The translations under genes and the position numbers were made by a program. Under the pieces are notes generated by a model. That model did no database searches. It was not told the DNA's origin and saw nothing but the letters and a program-made list of their open reading frames with translations. From the NCBI GenBank assembly GCA_039621445.1, contig CP154957.1, positions 42,379,474-42,443,473 of the forward strand: DNA of 64,000 nucleotides, given 5' to 3'. Below, piece after piece: positions 10,790 to 24,319 of this stretch (within the stretch, counting starts at the first letter, position 1; each line of letters opens with the position of its first letter). Source of the DNA: Euglena gracilis (Eukaryota > Euglenida > Euglenophyceae > Euglenales).

Positions 10790-11850
10790 TGCTGGCTGGA
10801 AAAAAGGTGCTTGCTGGACCAGGTTTTGTGCAGTGCTGGGCAGTTTGCCTGCCTGATGATGCCATGAGGAAGCAGATGTTTGGGGCATGTGGTTGCCAGC
10901 GGACCTGCGGCCCGGCCCAGCCCAGCAGCCCAACAGCCTGCTGTTCATTTGCAGGGGAATCGAAATACTGTTAAGGTCAAGCTTTTCAAGGGATTGGCCA
11001 CCATTTTGGATATTTTTTAAATACCCAGTGATTTCCCCTGATTGGCCACAAATTTGGAGATATTTGAATAAATTTGATTTCTTTTGACCCCGAAACGGCC
11101 CAAAAATGGCCGATTCAAAAACAAGCCAAACATTTGGAGTCAGATAGTCTTAAAATGGCCATAACTCGGCAAGGAAATCAAAATACCATTAGATTGTGTG
11201 TTTCAAAGGCATTAGGTGGCCAGAAATTTCCTTTCCTTTGTTTTGTTTCACTACCGAAATATTCTGGAAACATTGATTATTTTTTCTGAACCAGAACAGC
11301 CCAAAATGGCCCCCAAAATGGGCCAAAACTCAGGCTGCACAAAGAGTTGAGAAAAATAAACCATCATGGTATTCCATTGGCAACCAAGGGCTCCATTTTT
11401 GGTCGCCGGAAATTTCCTTTGATTTTGCTTCATTGTCGGGATCTTTAAAAAATAGATTCTTTGATTCCCAAAAAATGGCCCAGAAAGGCCCCCAAAATGG
11501 CCGTTTTGGGCAAAAAAATGAACCACAACATGGGCCAGGTGTGTCGGTTGCCAAAACGGCGAACAGGGCACAATAGAGGGTCTCCAGGGGTGCATCTGGT
11601 TTGCAGACACTTTCAAAAATAATAGACAATTTCTGAGATATTTTTAAAAATCGATTTTTATCCAAAAATGTCACCTCAGCGGGATGGCAATGTCGACATG
11701 GGGGGCAGGTTGGCTGAAGAGATAAAGACCTGGCTGGCATCCCAGAAAAGGTAAAAAAAAGTTTAAAAAAAAGTCTCAATCCAGCTGGGTGGTTTCTTGA
11801 GGATATCAGGAGAAATCAGGAGATCAGGATATCAGGAGAATATCAGGAGA
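10790..11850. repeat. Dispersed ~1 kb repeat, copy A (pairs with 23740-24560)
   Basis: Shared words in the same order include CCAGGTTTTGTG, CCCAGTGATTTC, GATTGGCCAC, TTTGGAGATA and repeated AAAATGGCC blocks. The inner part is built from AAAATGGCC/GGCCCAAAA units. No coding sequence was recognised. Confidence 0.7.
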
Positions 11851-11959
11851 AAATCCCCAAAAAAACCACCGAAAATGGCCATTTTGTACCCCCCTTTTTA
11901 CACTTTGCGCCACACATTTCTTCGGCTATGCCGAGCTGCGAAAGCTGTATGACCACTCG

Positions 11960-12345
11960 CCTGCTGGGGGGGGGGGTTCTGCAGCCTGGCTCGCAGGTGC
12001 TGGCTGGAAAAAAAAAAGCCTGGCTCGCAGGCGCTGGCTGGCTGGACTCCCCCCCCCACAGGGTAGGGTGGGGTCCAGACCTTCATTTAGTGCACCGCGG
12101 CGAAGTCAGCTGCGACGCAAAAAAAAATTTCCGCGGCGCACAATCGAATTTTTGCCGCAGCACGCCCGCGGCGCACCTGAAGTGCTGCCACAGCGCACCA
12201 ACAATGCACCCGCGGCGCACCAATGACCTTCCCGCGGCACATGCTTTTTTTTTGCCGCGGCGCACGCGGCACACAGAAAGAACTCTTCTGCGGCGCACGC
12301 GGCGCAGAAATTTTTTTTTCCGCGGCGCACTGAATGAAACTCTGG
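11960..12345. repeat. CTGGCTGG-rich repeat and CCGCGGCGCAC cluster
   Basis: A GCTGGCTGG/GGACCCC block (11960-12080) related to the CAGGGGTTT MITE family is followed by at least eight irregularly spaced copies of (C)CGCGGCGCAC and close variants at 12090-12330, joined by A/T runs. Confidence 0.7.
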
Positions 12346-12784
12346 GGTCCGGCGGAAGAAATTCACTGTTTGGGGCCTAATATCTGGTTTCCAGGAAACC
12401 AGACGAACAAGATTCCCTCAAGACCAATTCTACAAAAAATGACAGCTTCTGACATTGGATGTTTTCCTAACCCCCACCTTCTGATCCCCCCCCCTCCCGC
12501 AGCCCCATTCCAAACGCCTTGGATGATTGTTCACTCCACTCCCACACCAAGTGGGAGAAGGATATTGCGAGTGCTGAGGAGCATGTGATTGCGGGGGCGG
12601 TGTGATGGTGCACACACCGTTGGCTTGCAGTGGGTGTTCTGAGAAGGAGACTGCAAGGATGAGGAGCTCCTGTGGGGGGGGGGGGCAGAACGCAATGAAA
12701 AAGCACTTGGTTTGTGGAGGGGGGGGGGCTTCGATTTAGGGAAAAAAGGAAATCGGTAGGACAATGGCAAAAAGCGCAGACCAG

Positions 12785-12882
12785 ATCATAACGCGAAGGC
12801 GCAGAGGGCTTGTTGCTGCCCTGAGCGGCGACGTACTGCAGCCAGCAGAAGGGGTCGAAATACTCCATCAGGTGCCTGCAGA
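12785..12882 (-). CDS. Putative exon of an unidentified gene
   Basis: After GTCTGCAG the minus frame reads HLMEYFDPFCWLQYVAAQ then GSNKPSAPSRYDL and a GTCTGC donor-like site. Codon use is GC-rich as in the other exons. I do not recognise the family. It could belong to the 5' part of the CC2D2A-like gene or to a separate gene. Confidence 0.4.
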
Positions 12883-13580
12883 CAACAGACACCTGAAGCC
12901 GAAAGTTGCAGTGGGTCATCTTCAGCTTGGCTTCGGATGTGACACAGGGGGGGGGGGCAGAGAATGATTGAGGGCTGGCCGTGGCTCACAAACCTGTGGG
13001 AGGGGGCCCGGCTACACTCCCGAGGGCTACAGGGTTGCGTGCCATCCGCATGCCGCACTTCAGGACAAGTGACAAGGCTGCAAACAAACACCACAGGGGG
13101 AATGAGAATCGAGAACAATCAAGAAACTCTTGTTAATGAAATACACAGTCGGCTGACAAACCTCAAAGTCGGCCCTGGTCGGCCCTGGTGGGCCTTTGGT
13201 GGCCCCTGTTTGGAACCCCACCTCCAGGGGTGACAGTCGGCCCTGGTCGGCCATGGCTGCCTGCCTAGCACCCCTTTGGCAGCCTGTATGTCCAGCTCAT
13301 GTTACGGGGCTTCGTCAAAGGTGCCATTTTGGGTCCAAAAGTTGATGGGCTCTCCTCCTTTTTTATCCATGTCGGTCCAAAATAATCTTTGGACCAACTC
13401 TCTGAACCATGCTGGCGCATGGTCACAAAAAGGACCAGCAGCTTACTGAAACAAATCAATCTGCCTTTTATTGAGACCCTGAGGCCAACGTTTTTGGGAA
13501 CTCGGGGGCTAGACCCATAGTCGGCTGACTTGCAAGACGCACCGCACCTTGGGGGGGGGGGGGCAACATGGACCATCAAA

Positions 13581-13613
13581 ACACACACACACACACACAC
13601 AGACAGACAGACA

Positions 13614-13646
<33 letters not shown>

Positions 13647-13675
13647 ACACCCACCCACCCACCCACCCCCCCACA

Positions 13676-13752
<77 letters not shown>

Positions 13753-13781
13753 CACACACACACACACACACAAACACACAA

Positions 13782-13843
<62 letters not shown>
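13581..13843. repeat. (CA)n microsatellite, about 260 bp
   Basis: CA dinucleotides with short CCCA and CAGA interruptions. The long frames across it are simple-repeat translations, not genes. Confidence 0.95.
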
Positions 13844-13846
<3 letters not shown>

Positions 13847-14582
13847 GCAAAAAAATGTCCGTGGCCTTCACAGGGGCTGGGATTTGTATCAGCTGCGTTC
13901 AAGAAACCGCTTATCTTCAGGATACTGTCCCGATGAAAAATAACGTAAAAAAAAACAGAAAAAATAAAGCTCATTAAATAAAATCCAGACGATCCTCCAG
14001 GAAGCAACGCAAATCAAGGGAAATACATTGAATCACAGCCGAAAGAGCCTCAATGTACGCTTGGACACATAAAATAAGTTTGGTTAGTGTCGTGGACAGC
14101 AGCAGAAGGCTTGGAAACGAGCACATGGCGTTCCATGGAATTGGCTGTGGAGAGGGGGCAAAGCTCGCTTGACCATCCTGGCCCTGCCACCTTTTCGGCC
14201 GGCCAGGTGAGAAAGCATTAAAGAGCCGTGGCCTGGCAGGGCTTTGTAAAGAAAAACGAGGAAAAAAATAAAAACTTACTAAATAAAAACCAGAGAGGGT
14301 TGGGTTATTATTTTTTATGGGTTTTATTTTTCACTGGGACAGTAAACTGTGTTGCAAATGAAACTATGGACTGAAAAGCATTTGGTAGAGTTGCTAGCGG
14401 ACCACCGAGTTCATGAAAATATCATCAGCCAATTTCGAACAGCTCGAAAACCTGGGCAATGCAAAGCATTCAGCGCAGGCCAGACAAAAAGGTCGGCAAA
14501 ACACGTCAAGGTGTGGTAAGAACTCCGACACCAGGAGTGTGGGCAAGGACGCCGCCGATGAGCCCATACAGCACCATCTGAA

Positions 14583-15702
<1,120 letters not shown>

Positions 15703-15960
15703 CAGGCTTTTGCTTAAGGAACCCCGGGGTCCAGTGCGTCGCCATTTTGCCAGACACCGGGAAAAAGCCACTAGCTAGACCCCTTCCTCCTGGGGGGGGG
15801 GGGGTCTGTGAGCCCCCAAATAATTTTTTTCGGCGCTTCGCGGTCACTGGAAAGCAGTTAGCCCTGCTGGCAGACCCCCCCCCCTGGGGTCCACTGGGAT
15901 TTCCTCTAGCCAAATTTGGACTAGCTGCAGGGTACTGACGAACCCTTAAGCAAAAGCTTG
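15703..15960. mobile_element. 258-bp hAT-like MITE, CAGGCTT family
   Basis: The ends CAGGCTTTTGCTTAAGG and CCTTAAGCAAAAGCTTG are inverted copies at 16 of 17 positions. Flanks CTCATGAT (15695-15702) and CACATGAT (15961-15968) match at 7 of 8, the size expected for hAT insertion. The interior carries TTTTTCGGCGCTTC and C-runs and is homologous to 45980-46140. Confidence 0.8.
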
Positions 15961-16044
15961 CACATGATAACACAACCACTGCAAGGTTTCCCCCTATCAG
16001 CACCTTTGCCTCCCTGGGGCCTGGCTGAGCGGTGCACAAGATGC

Positions 16045-16117
16045 GGGACAGAAGGGTGGGCCGTGTGGTGAATGGCGGCGCCTCGGCCTCGAACTCATGC
16101 CCTTCTCTGGAAACTGT
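16045..16117 (-). CDS. Small putative exon, unidentified
   Basis: Frame EGHEFEAEAPPFTTRPTLL then SRIL follows TTTCCAG and ends at a GTGCAC donor, a donor type used by other exons here. Too short to assign. Confidence 0.3.
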
Positions 16118-17189
16118 GCAGCCACTTTCTGGCAGATCAGCAGATAATCATTGGCGTGGAAACATAAATCATGAACATAGAATACTTTTCTGTGAATGTG
16201 TGGGAACAAAAAAAAAGGGAACATTCTCAAAAGAACAAATTGCATCAAAACATCAAACAATTCAACCCATAATTAACGTCAGCCGGCTGGGGTTCCACTT
16301 GGAGTCCGGAAGTTCCCTGCCTTTGTATGATTCACCTCACACACAAAGATGTCCCCCTGATTTTCCCCCAACTGGCACCACAATTCACAAATTCAAATTG
16401 TTCTCCCCCGGCAATTAGCTGGAGGGTTCACAGCGAAGCAGATTGATCTGGTGGCAGCCAAGCGACCGGCCCCCCAAAAAACTGGCGACCACCGAGCTGA
16501 ACCGAAAAGGAACCAAATGTAAGCGACCCCTTGCTTATTCCCCCCCCCCCCGAGCACACTCACAGCTGTATTCCCGGGTTGCCACATCGCCAAATGATGA
16601 GGTTCCTGGCTGGTGACACCTTCCCGGGCATGGGAGGGAAGGGGATGTGCCTTCCTTCCTTGCGTCCTTCCTTCAAATCCATGTGCACAAAACACATCGT
16701 TGGCTTAGACAAGTCACCACATTTGGTAATCAAAACCTGTGTTATCTACTGAAGGTTGTGATCCAAGACACAAACTCTGAGTTTGAGTAAGGATGCTCCA
16801 GAAAAGTGTCATCACAGCACACAGGGGCACATGACCCAGCAAGAGCGTTGGGAACCCTCTAACAGCTGCCTCATCAACATTCAACATGAGATGACGCCGG
16901 AAAGATTCGGAGAAAGCTAGACCGAGCCCTATACGAAACAATACTATACGGTCCACTTGCGCAAATGCGCAAACGAACTGTACCATGGATTAGCACAACT
17001 ATGCAAATAATTCTGCACGCTAAAATAACCACCTTCCGGGCCTGCGTTTGGGATGGCAGCTGAGCCTTTGAATAACCCTTCTGTTTACCCCTGAGAACCA
17101 AAATAAACATCAGTTGAGAAAAGAAGGCAATACACTCTCCACGAATGAAAGGATTTAATGATTAAAAACCCGCCGTTCAGGAGTAATTC
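16118..17189. other. Spacer with one doubtful exon
   Basis: A minus frame NLIIWRCGNPGIQL between a CAG and a GTGAGTG at about 16565-16605 could be a short exon. A GCAAATGCGCAAA word at 16960-16975 links this stretch to the dispersed family at 38488 and 62493. Confidence 0.3.
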
Positions 17190-17197
17190 CTTTCAGG

Positions 17198-17676
17198 CAG
17201 GGGTTTTATCAAGGACCCCAGGGGGGTCCTGCGGGCCGGCTGGAAAATGGTGCTGGCTGGAAAAAAGGTGCTGGCCGGACCCTCCCCCCTGGGGGGTGGG
17301 GGGGTCCAGGGAGGTGAGTCAAACCCCGCTGGCAGCTGGATCCGGCGGCTCCAAAAAATGTCCAAAAAAGCCAAATCCAGTTGGGTTGGAATTTTTCAGC
17401 CAAATTTACGTGGAAAATCCCCAAAACCACACAAAAAAGCGATTTTTGGGGCTTTTTTTTTTAAAACCCCTTCCCAAAAAATTTTGGCGCTTTGCACAGA
17501 AAAATTTTCTGGTCGATCCCGGCTTTGCTGGGCTCGCCCGAACTTTATTTCAGTAGACCCCGGGGGGGGGGGGGTCCGCAGCCCAGCTGGGAGGTGCTGG
17601 CTGGGAAAAAGGTGCTGGCTGGCTGGACCCCCAGGGGGGGTCCCTTTCTGCTTAAGAAAACCTAAGAAAACCCCTG
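17198..17676. mobile_element. 479-bp hAT-like MITE, CAGGGGTTT family, copy 2
   Basis: It starts CAGGGGTTTTATCAAGGACC and ends AAGAAAACCCCTG. Flanking octamers CTTTCAGG (17190-17197) and CTTTCAGA (17677-17684) match at 7 of 8. The interior has inverted GGGGTCC/GGACCCC blocks and TTTATTTCAGTAGACCCC. No transposase frame, so it is non-autonomous. Confidence 0.8.
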
Positions 17677-18299
17677 CTTTCAGAGGTGCCAACACACCGA
17701 CTTGTGGATGCTATGCATCCAGTCCACTCTTGTCTCAGAAGTAACTGCCGTCAAAGCTTCAAAAATGATTCTGGTCCACTTGGGCAATTGCGCAAATGAA
17801 CCATTTGAATGATTTGTTTGTGCAATTGGGCAAGAAAACCATTCAAAGATGCCAGCAATCTTTGAGGGACCCAACACCCCAGGAGAATTCTAGGCATTCA
17901 TTTTCCAGCTCCAAACAGGCCAGTACAGGAGGCCCTTGGTTGGGTTTGAAATGGTATGTTTGTGCGACTGTGGAAGTGGTCCACTTGCACAATTGCGTAA
18001 TAAAATTGCGTAATTGCGCAAATTGCGCAATGAAATAATGTAAAAATGTACTCCTTTTGAAGATGACTTCAAAATCCTTCAATGGATGCAACAGGGCTTC
18101 AAAAAGCAAACAAAGGACAGATTTGTCACCTGACATCCAGCCCAGCACCTAGCGGTCGCAGGAAATGTGGCAGACATGACTAGAATTTTGGAGTATTTTT
18201 TGGTAACTTTCTTTCTTTCTTCTTTTGTTTTCCTTCTCCTGAGGGAAACAAAACTTGGCGGCATTTTTGAAGGCCTTCCCCCGGGTTCCGCTACGAGAA
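17677..18299. repeat. Member of the GCAAATGCGCAAA dispersed family
   Basis: It contains GTCCACTTGGGCAATTGCGC, then GGAGGCCCTTGG and TGTTTGTGCGACTGTGG in the same order as the related block near 63460-63720. No coding sequence was seen. Confidence 0.5.
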
Positions 18300-19359
18300 C
18301 ATGGAGGGCTGGCATGTCACCAGCAGTTCAAGAACCTGGACCCAAATTTCGGGGAAAACGTTAGAATTTAATCACTTTCAGAGGTGGACACAAAAAAACG
18401 TTTGAGTATGAGATCAGCTGCCTAAATACATAAAGACACGAAGTTGGCAAGAAAAAAGGCGTGTTCAGCCTCTGACGTTCCGGCGTCCACAGTATGAGCC
18501 AGCACAGACGACGCCCAGGCAAACGCATCCCTGAGATAACGAAAGGCATGGGACTGTGCATTTGAGAGAGCGAAAATCAATCTCACCCAGCAAAGCACTT
18601 GTGCAACTGGCGACACCATCCTTGCAAATGCGAGGGGAATAACAACTTCTGATATCTGAGAAAGCGAGCCTTCTTGAATTTTCCACAAAACATGGGTGAC
18701 TGCAAAATATGGACCACATGGGGTCACGAGAAGGTTGACTGCATGAGTGTGTGGAATGACAAGTTTCTTGCTTCCAGGTGTCCCCTTGCCATTGCCATGT
18801 GTAGTGCATGGCATGAAACATGAAGCATGAAGCATGAAGCATGAAGCATGGCATGGCATGAAGATTTGAATGAAAGACCCGAAATTGAAATGCAAATGGA
18901 AGAGCTAACTCCGCTCTGGGGCATACTCAGCTGGCTTTCTCGATTTATGCATTGAAAACATCCCGATAAAAAATTACCTGTTAAATCACCACATTAGGCT
19001 TCCTTCTCTCATCAGTTCTCTTACCAACAGTCAATAATGAAGAGCAAATAACCAGAGGTGGGGTATTAAATGTTCTGTTCTAATCTTTGGCCAATGAGTT
19101 TTCGAGGGTCGCATTCTTTTCGAGTTTGTCACAGGGGAAAATGTTCTGTGTTCATTTGTAGCTTGTGACCGCTGCAAATTAATCATACAAAATGAGGTAA
19201 TTCTGAACGGTCTCGCATAATTTCCGCAATGGTTCCTAAAATGTCGTGTGATGGATAAATTGCGATCGCCCCCCCCCCATCTGTTGCTGGACTCCTCTGC
19301 TTTGCCTCAACTTCACCTACCCCCACCAGTGCAATGGCTCCACAGAGTGGTGGGCAAAC

Positions 19360-19490
19360 CTTGCTCGCAGCACCCGCCATGCATTCTGGCCCACGGGGCC
19401 GAAGGGGGTTTCACACAGCAGGCGGGGGAGGAACACGTCCGCCACAGCGGGCCGCAGCGAGTAGCTGCCGCCCTCGGCCAGAGACAGCTC
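19360..19490 (-). CDS. TRF4-like exon (EGGSYSL), duplicate copy
   Basis: Same exon as 21173-21303, in copy 1 of the duplicated block. One base differs near the donor (GGGCAAAC here, GAGCAAAC in the other copy). Confidence 0.65.
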
Positions 19491-22400
19491 CTGGCCAGGC
19501 GGGTGTGTTGTGCGGGGTACGCTGGCATTGGGTGGACAGCGGTGAGATCTCATCGGAGCCCTCGTCAGCCAGAGACTTCCCAATCTGACCCAAACGCACT
19601 TGAATCCATATGATCCAGGGCATGTAACCTCCCACAAAAAAACACCCGGGTCTTATTTTTTGTGTCTGTTGCTGGAAACCTCCAGTGGGGGGACTTATTT
19701 TTTTGGGGGGGTTATAATGGCAACCGCGGCAATCTGGCACAAGCGGTGGTCCTCTTGGCTGGGGCTGAGGCAAATTGGGGGGGGGGGCTAAAGAAACGCC
19801 CACCTGCCCGAGGCACTGGTAGTTGAAGTACTTCCCGTACACCTCCAGGAAGTCCAGCAGCAGCTGCCCGAGGCTGGTGAGGGGCTTCTCGTCCTTCGCC
19901 GTGGTGTTGGATGGGTGCTGCTGCAGGAAGCTGCGGAGGTGGACGGGACCCTGGGCAGCCGCGCGCACCATGCTTCGTTGCTGCTACCGCCTGACAGGGA
20001 AGACACGGAACAGGCGGGAGAAAGGCGCGGTTTGGATCGGGGGGAAAGGCGGCCCGACAGCCCCAACCGAGGCAGCACAAGGCAGGCCACCTNNNNNNNN
20101 NNNNNCATGGAGGGCTGGCATGTCACCAGCAGTTCAAGAACCTGGACCCAAATTTCGGGGAAAACGTTAGAATTTAATCACTTTCAGAGGTGGACACAAA
20201 AAAACGTTTGAGTATGAGATCAGCTGCCTAAATACATAAAGACACGAAGTTGGCAAGAAAAAAGGCGTGTTCAGCCTCTGACGTTCCGGCGTCCACAGTA
20301 TGAGCCAGCACAGACGACGCCCAGGCAAACGCATCCCTGAGATAACGAAAGGCATGGGACTGTGCATTTGAGAGAGCGAAAATCAATCTCACCCAGCAAA
20401 GCACTTGTGCAACTGGCGACACCATTCTTGCAAATGCGAGGGGAATAACAACTTCTGATATCTGAGAAAGCGAGCCTTCTTGAATTTTCCACAAAACATG
20501 GGTGACTGCAAAATATGGACCACATGGGGTCACGAGAAGGTTGACTGCATGAGTGTGTGGAATGACAAGTTTCTTGCTTCCAGGTGTCCCCTTGCCATTG
20601 CCATGTGTAGTGCATGGCATGAAACATGAAGCATGAAGCATGAAGCATGAAGCATGGCATGGCATGAAGATTTGAATGAAAGACCCGAGACCCGAGGAAG
20701 AAATTGAAATGCAAATGGAAGAGCTAACTCCGCTCTGGGGCATACTCAGCTGGCTTTCTCGATTTATGCATTGAAAACATCCCGATTAAAAATTACCCGT
20801 TAAATCACCACATTAGGCTTCCCTTCTCTCATCAGTTCTCTTACCAACAGTCAATAATGAAGAGCAAATAACCAGAGGTGGGTTATTAAATGTTCTGTTC
20901 TAATCTTTGGCAAATGAGTTTTCGAGGGTCGCATTATTTTCGAGTTTGTCACAGGGGAAAATATTCTGTGTTCATTTGTAGCTTGTGACCGCTGCAAATT
21001 AATCATACAAAATTCTGAACGGTCTCGCATAATTTCCGCAATGGTTCCAAAAATGTCGTGTGATGGATAAATTGCGATCGCCCCCCCCCCCATCTGTTGC
21101 TGGACTCCTCTGCTTTGCCTCAACTTCACCTACCCCCACCAGTGCAATGGCTCCACAGAGTGGTGAGCAAACCTTGCTCGCAGCACCCGCCATGCATTCT
21201 GGCCCACGGGGCCGAAGGGGGTTTCACACAGCAGGCGGGGGAGGAACACGTCCGCCACAGCGGGCCGCAGCGAGTAGCTGCCGCCCTCGGCCAGAGACAG
21301 CTCCTGGCCAGGCGGGTGTGTTGTGCGGGGTACGCTGGCATTGGGTGGACAGCGGTGAGATCTCATCGGAGCCCTCGTCAGCCAGAGACTTCCCAATCTG
21401 ACCCAAACGCACTTGAATCCATATGATCCAGGGCATGTAACCCCCCACAAAAAAACACCCGGGTCTTTTTTTTGTGTCTGTTGCTGGAAACCTCCAGTGG
21501 GGGGACTTATTTTTTTGGGGGGGTTATAATGGCAACCGTGGCAATCTGGCACAAGCGGTGGTCCTCTTGGCTGGGGCTGAGGCAAATTGGGGGGGGGGCT
21601 AAAGAAACGCCCACCTGCCCGAGGCACTGGTAGTTGAAGTACTTCCCGTACACCTCGAGGAAGTCCAACAGCAGCTGCCCGAGGCTGGTGAGGGGCTTCT
21701 CGTCCTTCGCCGTGGTGTTGGATGGGTGCTGCTGCAGGAAGCTGCGGAGGTGGACGGGACCCTGGGCAGCCGCGCGCACCATGCTTCGTTGCTGCTACCG
21801 CCTGACAGGGAAGACATGGAACAGGCGGGAGAAAGGCGCGGTTTGGATCGGGGGGAAAGGCGGCCCGACAGCCCCAACCGAGGCAGCACAAGGCAGGCCA
21901 CCTGATGACCATCAGGAACGTCAGGAACGAGTCCACGCCGCCGGTACTGCGCCGGTGCAGCTGCCGCTGCCGCAGGAACTGCTTCACGACCAGCAGCAGC
22001 GGCGCGGCGGCGCGGAACAGCGCGAGGTACCGCGCCTGCCAGTCCGGCAGCAGCGCCGCCAGCGCCCGGGCGTCGGGGGCCACCACGAGCCGGACGGGGA
22101 GCTTGCCGTCCCGCAGCTTGCCCTTGAGGTGCGTCCCGAACACTGCGTGCTGGTGGCAGACCGCCCAGCCGGGAGGTGGGACAGGGCTGGACTGGACGGG
22201 TGGGGGGTCGACCCCCACCCACCATGGCAATTCGGCCCCGAAGGCGCTCAGGGAGAAATTTGACCTAACAATTGGCGTCAATGGAAAACGACTTGACGCG
22301 GGGGTCGGAACTTCCAACCACTACGATGGGGTGATTGTGGGGGGGCGAACCCACCCGCCCAGAGGGTTCCAAGGCTCAGCCCTGGGGGGGGGGTGATGTG

Positions 22401-24277
22401 AGGGGTGACTTTTCCATTCCACTGAAAGCAAGGTTTGGAAAATTTGGAGAAAGATGACGTCAGCTGCTGTTGAAACTGAGCAATTGAACGGACTGAGATA
22501 CGCATGGAAGACTCGCTTCGAGGCAACAAAGAGCGATGGGGGGAGGGCCTGGCCGGCGCGCCGTGGCCACGAGGGCGACGCCCTTCTTGAGCAGGGCGGT
22601 GGCGATGGAGCCCAACGCCTGGGGCGAGGCCGGCACGCGCGTCACGAGGAGGTCGACGCCGCTGTCCGGCAGGGCAGTGCCGGTGGCCATCGAGCCGATC
22701 ACCTGCACCTCCGCCGCGGGGTACACCTGGGGGGCGAGGGGTCCGGAGCCATTTTTATAATAATAAAAACACACAACCCATCCCTGGACAGAGTCCCTTC
22801 TCAGCACACACAAACACACACACACACACACACACCAGGTTTCTTTTCAAAGACCACCCCTTCCCACCCACCAGGCTGGAGCAAACGCTCCCCAAAATCA
22901 GGCCGAATAAAGGCATTTCCTAAAAGCTTCCAGCACAAAGCGTCAGGACCCATACCTGGGCCTCCGGCCCGGGAACCCCCCTAGGGAGGTCTGGCAGCGT
23001 TCGAAAAAAGACATGGAGGGGGGGGGGGCGGATTCCCCCTCCGGTCAAAGGGCAAGGGGGGGGGGAAGGGGATACTCCAGGTAAACCCCCCCCACTTATA
23101 AACCCCCCGGGGTTAGTAGGATCCGGTTTGGTTGGTCGGCCGAAGGGGGGGGTTAGTAAGTGGGGGGGGTTTATAAGTCCCGGAATTGTTGGTGAAAATC
23201 CGAACCCCAAAAATGACCCCGAAACCCCGCCAAAATGGCAATTTTTGGTAAATTTGGTCAAAAATGGCCTTTTTGATGATGGTCGATCTCAAAAAAAGGG
23301 CCAAAAATCAGTTTTTGGGTGGTTTGAGGCCAAAAAAATCGGCCCCGGCGGTTTTCATTTTCCTTCCCCGAAGGGGGGGGGTTTATAAGTCCCGGTTTGG
23401 TTGGTCGGCCCGAGGGGGGGGTTAGTAAGTGGGGGGGGGGGGTTAGTAAGTGGGGGGGGGGGGTTAGTAAGTGGGGGGGGGGTTTAGGGCGGCCAAAATG
23501 GGTGGGCCGAATTTTTTTTCTCCCCCAAATGAACCCAAAATGCCGTTTTGGGCATGGCAAAAAAATGGCCAAAACTGTCCAAAAATTTCGGCTCAAAATG
23601 CAGGAAGGAAAACTGTTACATTTGAGGGGTTCCCAAATGTCACCCCTGGGTGCATCCCAGACCCTGGGTACCGTCCAGACCCCCATTGGCAGGTCAAGGG
23701 GGTCCAGACGCTGCGGTAAAGGGGGAGGGACAATTGGAGGGACACCAGGTTTTGTGAAATGCTGAGCTCTTCACATGCCGCAACCTGGCCCGGCCCTGCC
23801 TGGCCCGATCCGGCCTGCGGCCTGGAGGCATGGCTCGGGCACACAGCTGGCCCTGGCAGCTTATACAGGGCGATGGACAGTCCCGAGGGTTCTTTTGTAA
23901 GTCCCCAGTGATTTCATTTGATTGGCCACCATTTTGGAGATACGTTGAGATTTTCGACCGAAATGGCCCAAAAACAGCTAAGCCGAAACAAGACAAAACG
24001 TGCAGTATTTAGAGCGAAACGCCCTTTCGAAAGCGAAAATGCCCACAACTCAAAATACCGTAAGACAAGGCGTTCCAGGGGCTTTGTTTTAGGTCACCGG
24101 ACATTTTATTTGGTTTTTTCTTGGTTTCTGAGGTATTTGGGAAACATCAATTTTTTTCGAACCCAAAAACTGCCCGAAAATGGCCTCAGAAATGGGCCAA
24201 ATTTGCCCAAAATTTGGCCGAAAGATGGCTGTAACCGGGCTACACGAAGAGTTGGGGAAAAAGCAAAGCACGGTTGG

Positions 24278-24319
<42 letters not shown>

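Larger units (their letters stand above)
18300..20092. repeat. 1.8 kb duplicated block, copy 1
   Basis: It matches 20106-21903 nearly base for base; differences are a few substitutions, homopolymer lengths and two small indels. It carries a second copy of two exons of the TRF4-like gene. It abuts a run of Ns, so allelic duplication by the assembler is likely. Confidence 0.9.
20106..21903. repeat. 1.8 kb duplicated block, copy 2
   Basis: Continuous on its right side with the upstream TRF4-like exons, so this is the copy in natural context. It differs from copy 1 by an inserted GACCCGAGGAAG-type segment, a lost GAGGTAA-type segment and homopolymer lengths. Confidence 0.9.

Noticed and set aside
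12764-12967. Plus-strand 67-codon frame (GVEILHQVPADNRHLKPK)
   Set aside because: The minus frame at the same place has better splice signals and composition, and all other host exons are minus.
13265-14007. Several 120-190-codon frames of repeated Cys-Val or His-Thr
   Set aside because: They are translations of the (CA)n microsatellite at 13581-13843.
21130-22317. 395-codon minus-strand frame taken as one protein
   Set aside because: Only two stretches of it are coding-like; it reads through two introns, and the intervening exon is in another frame.
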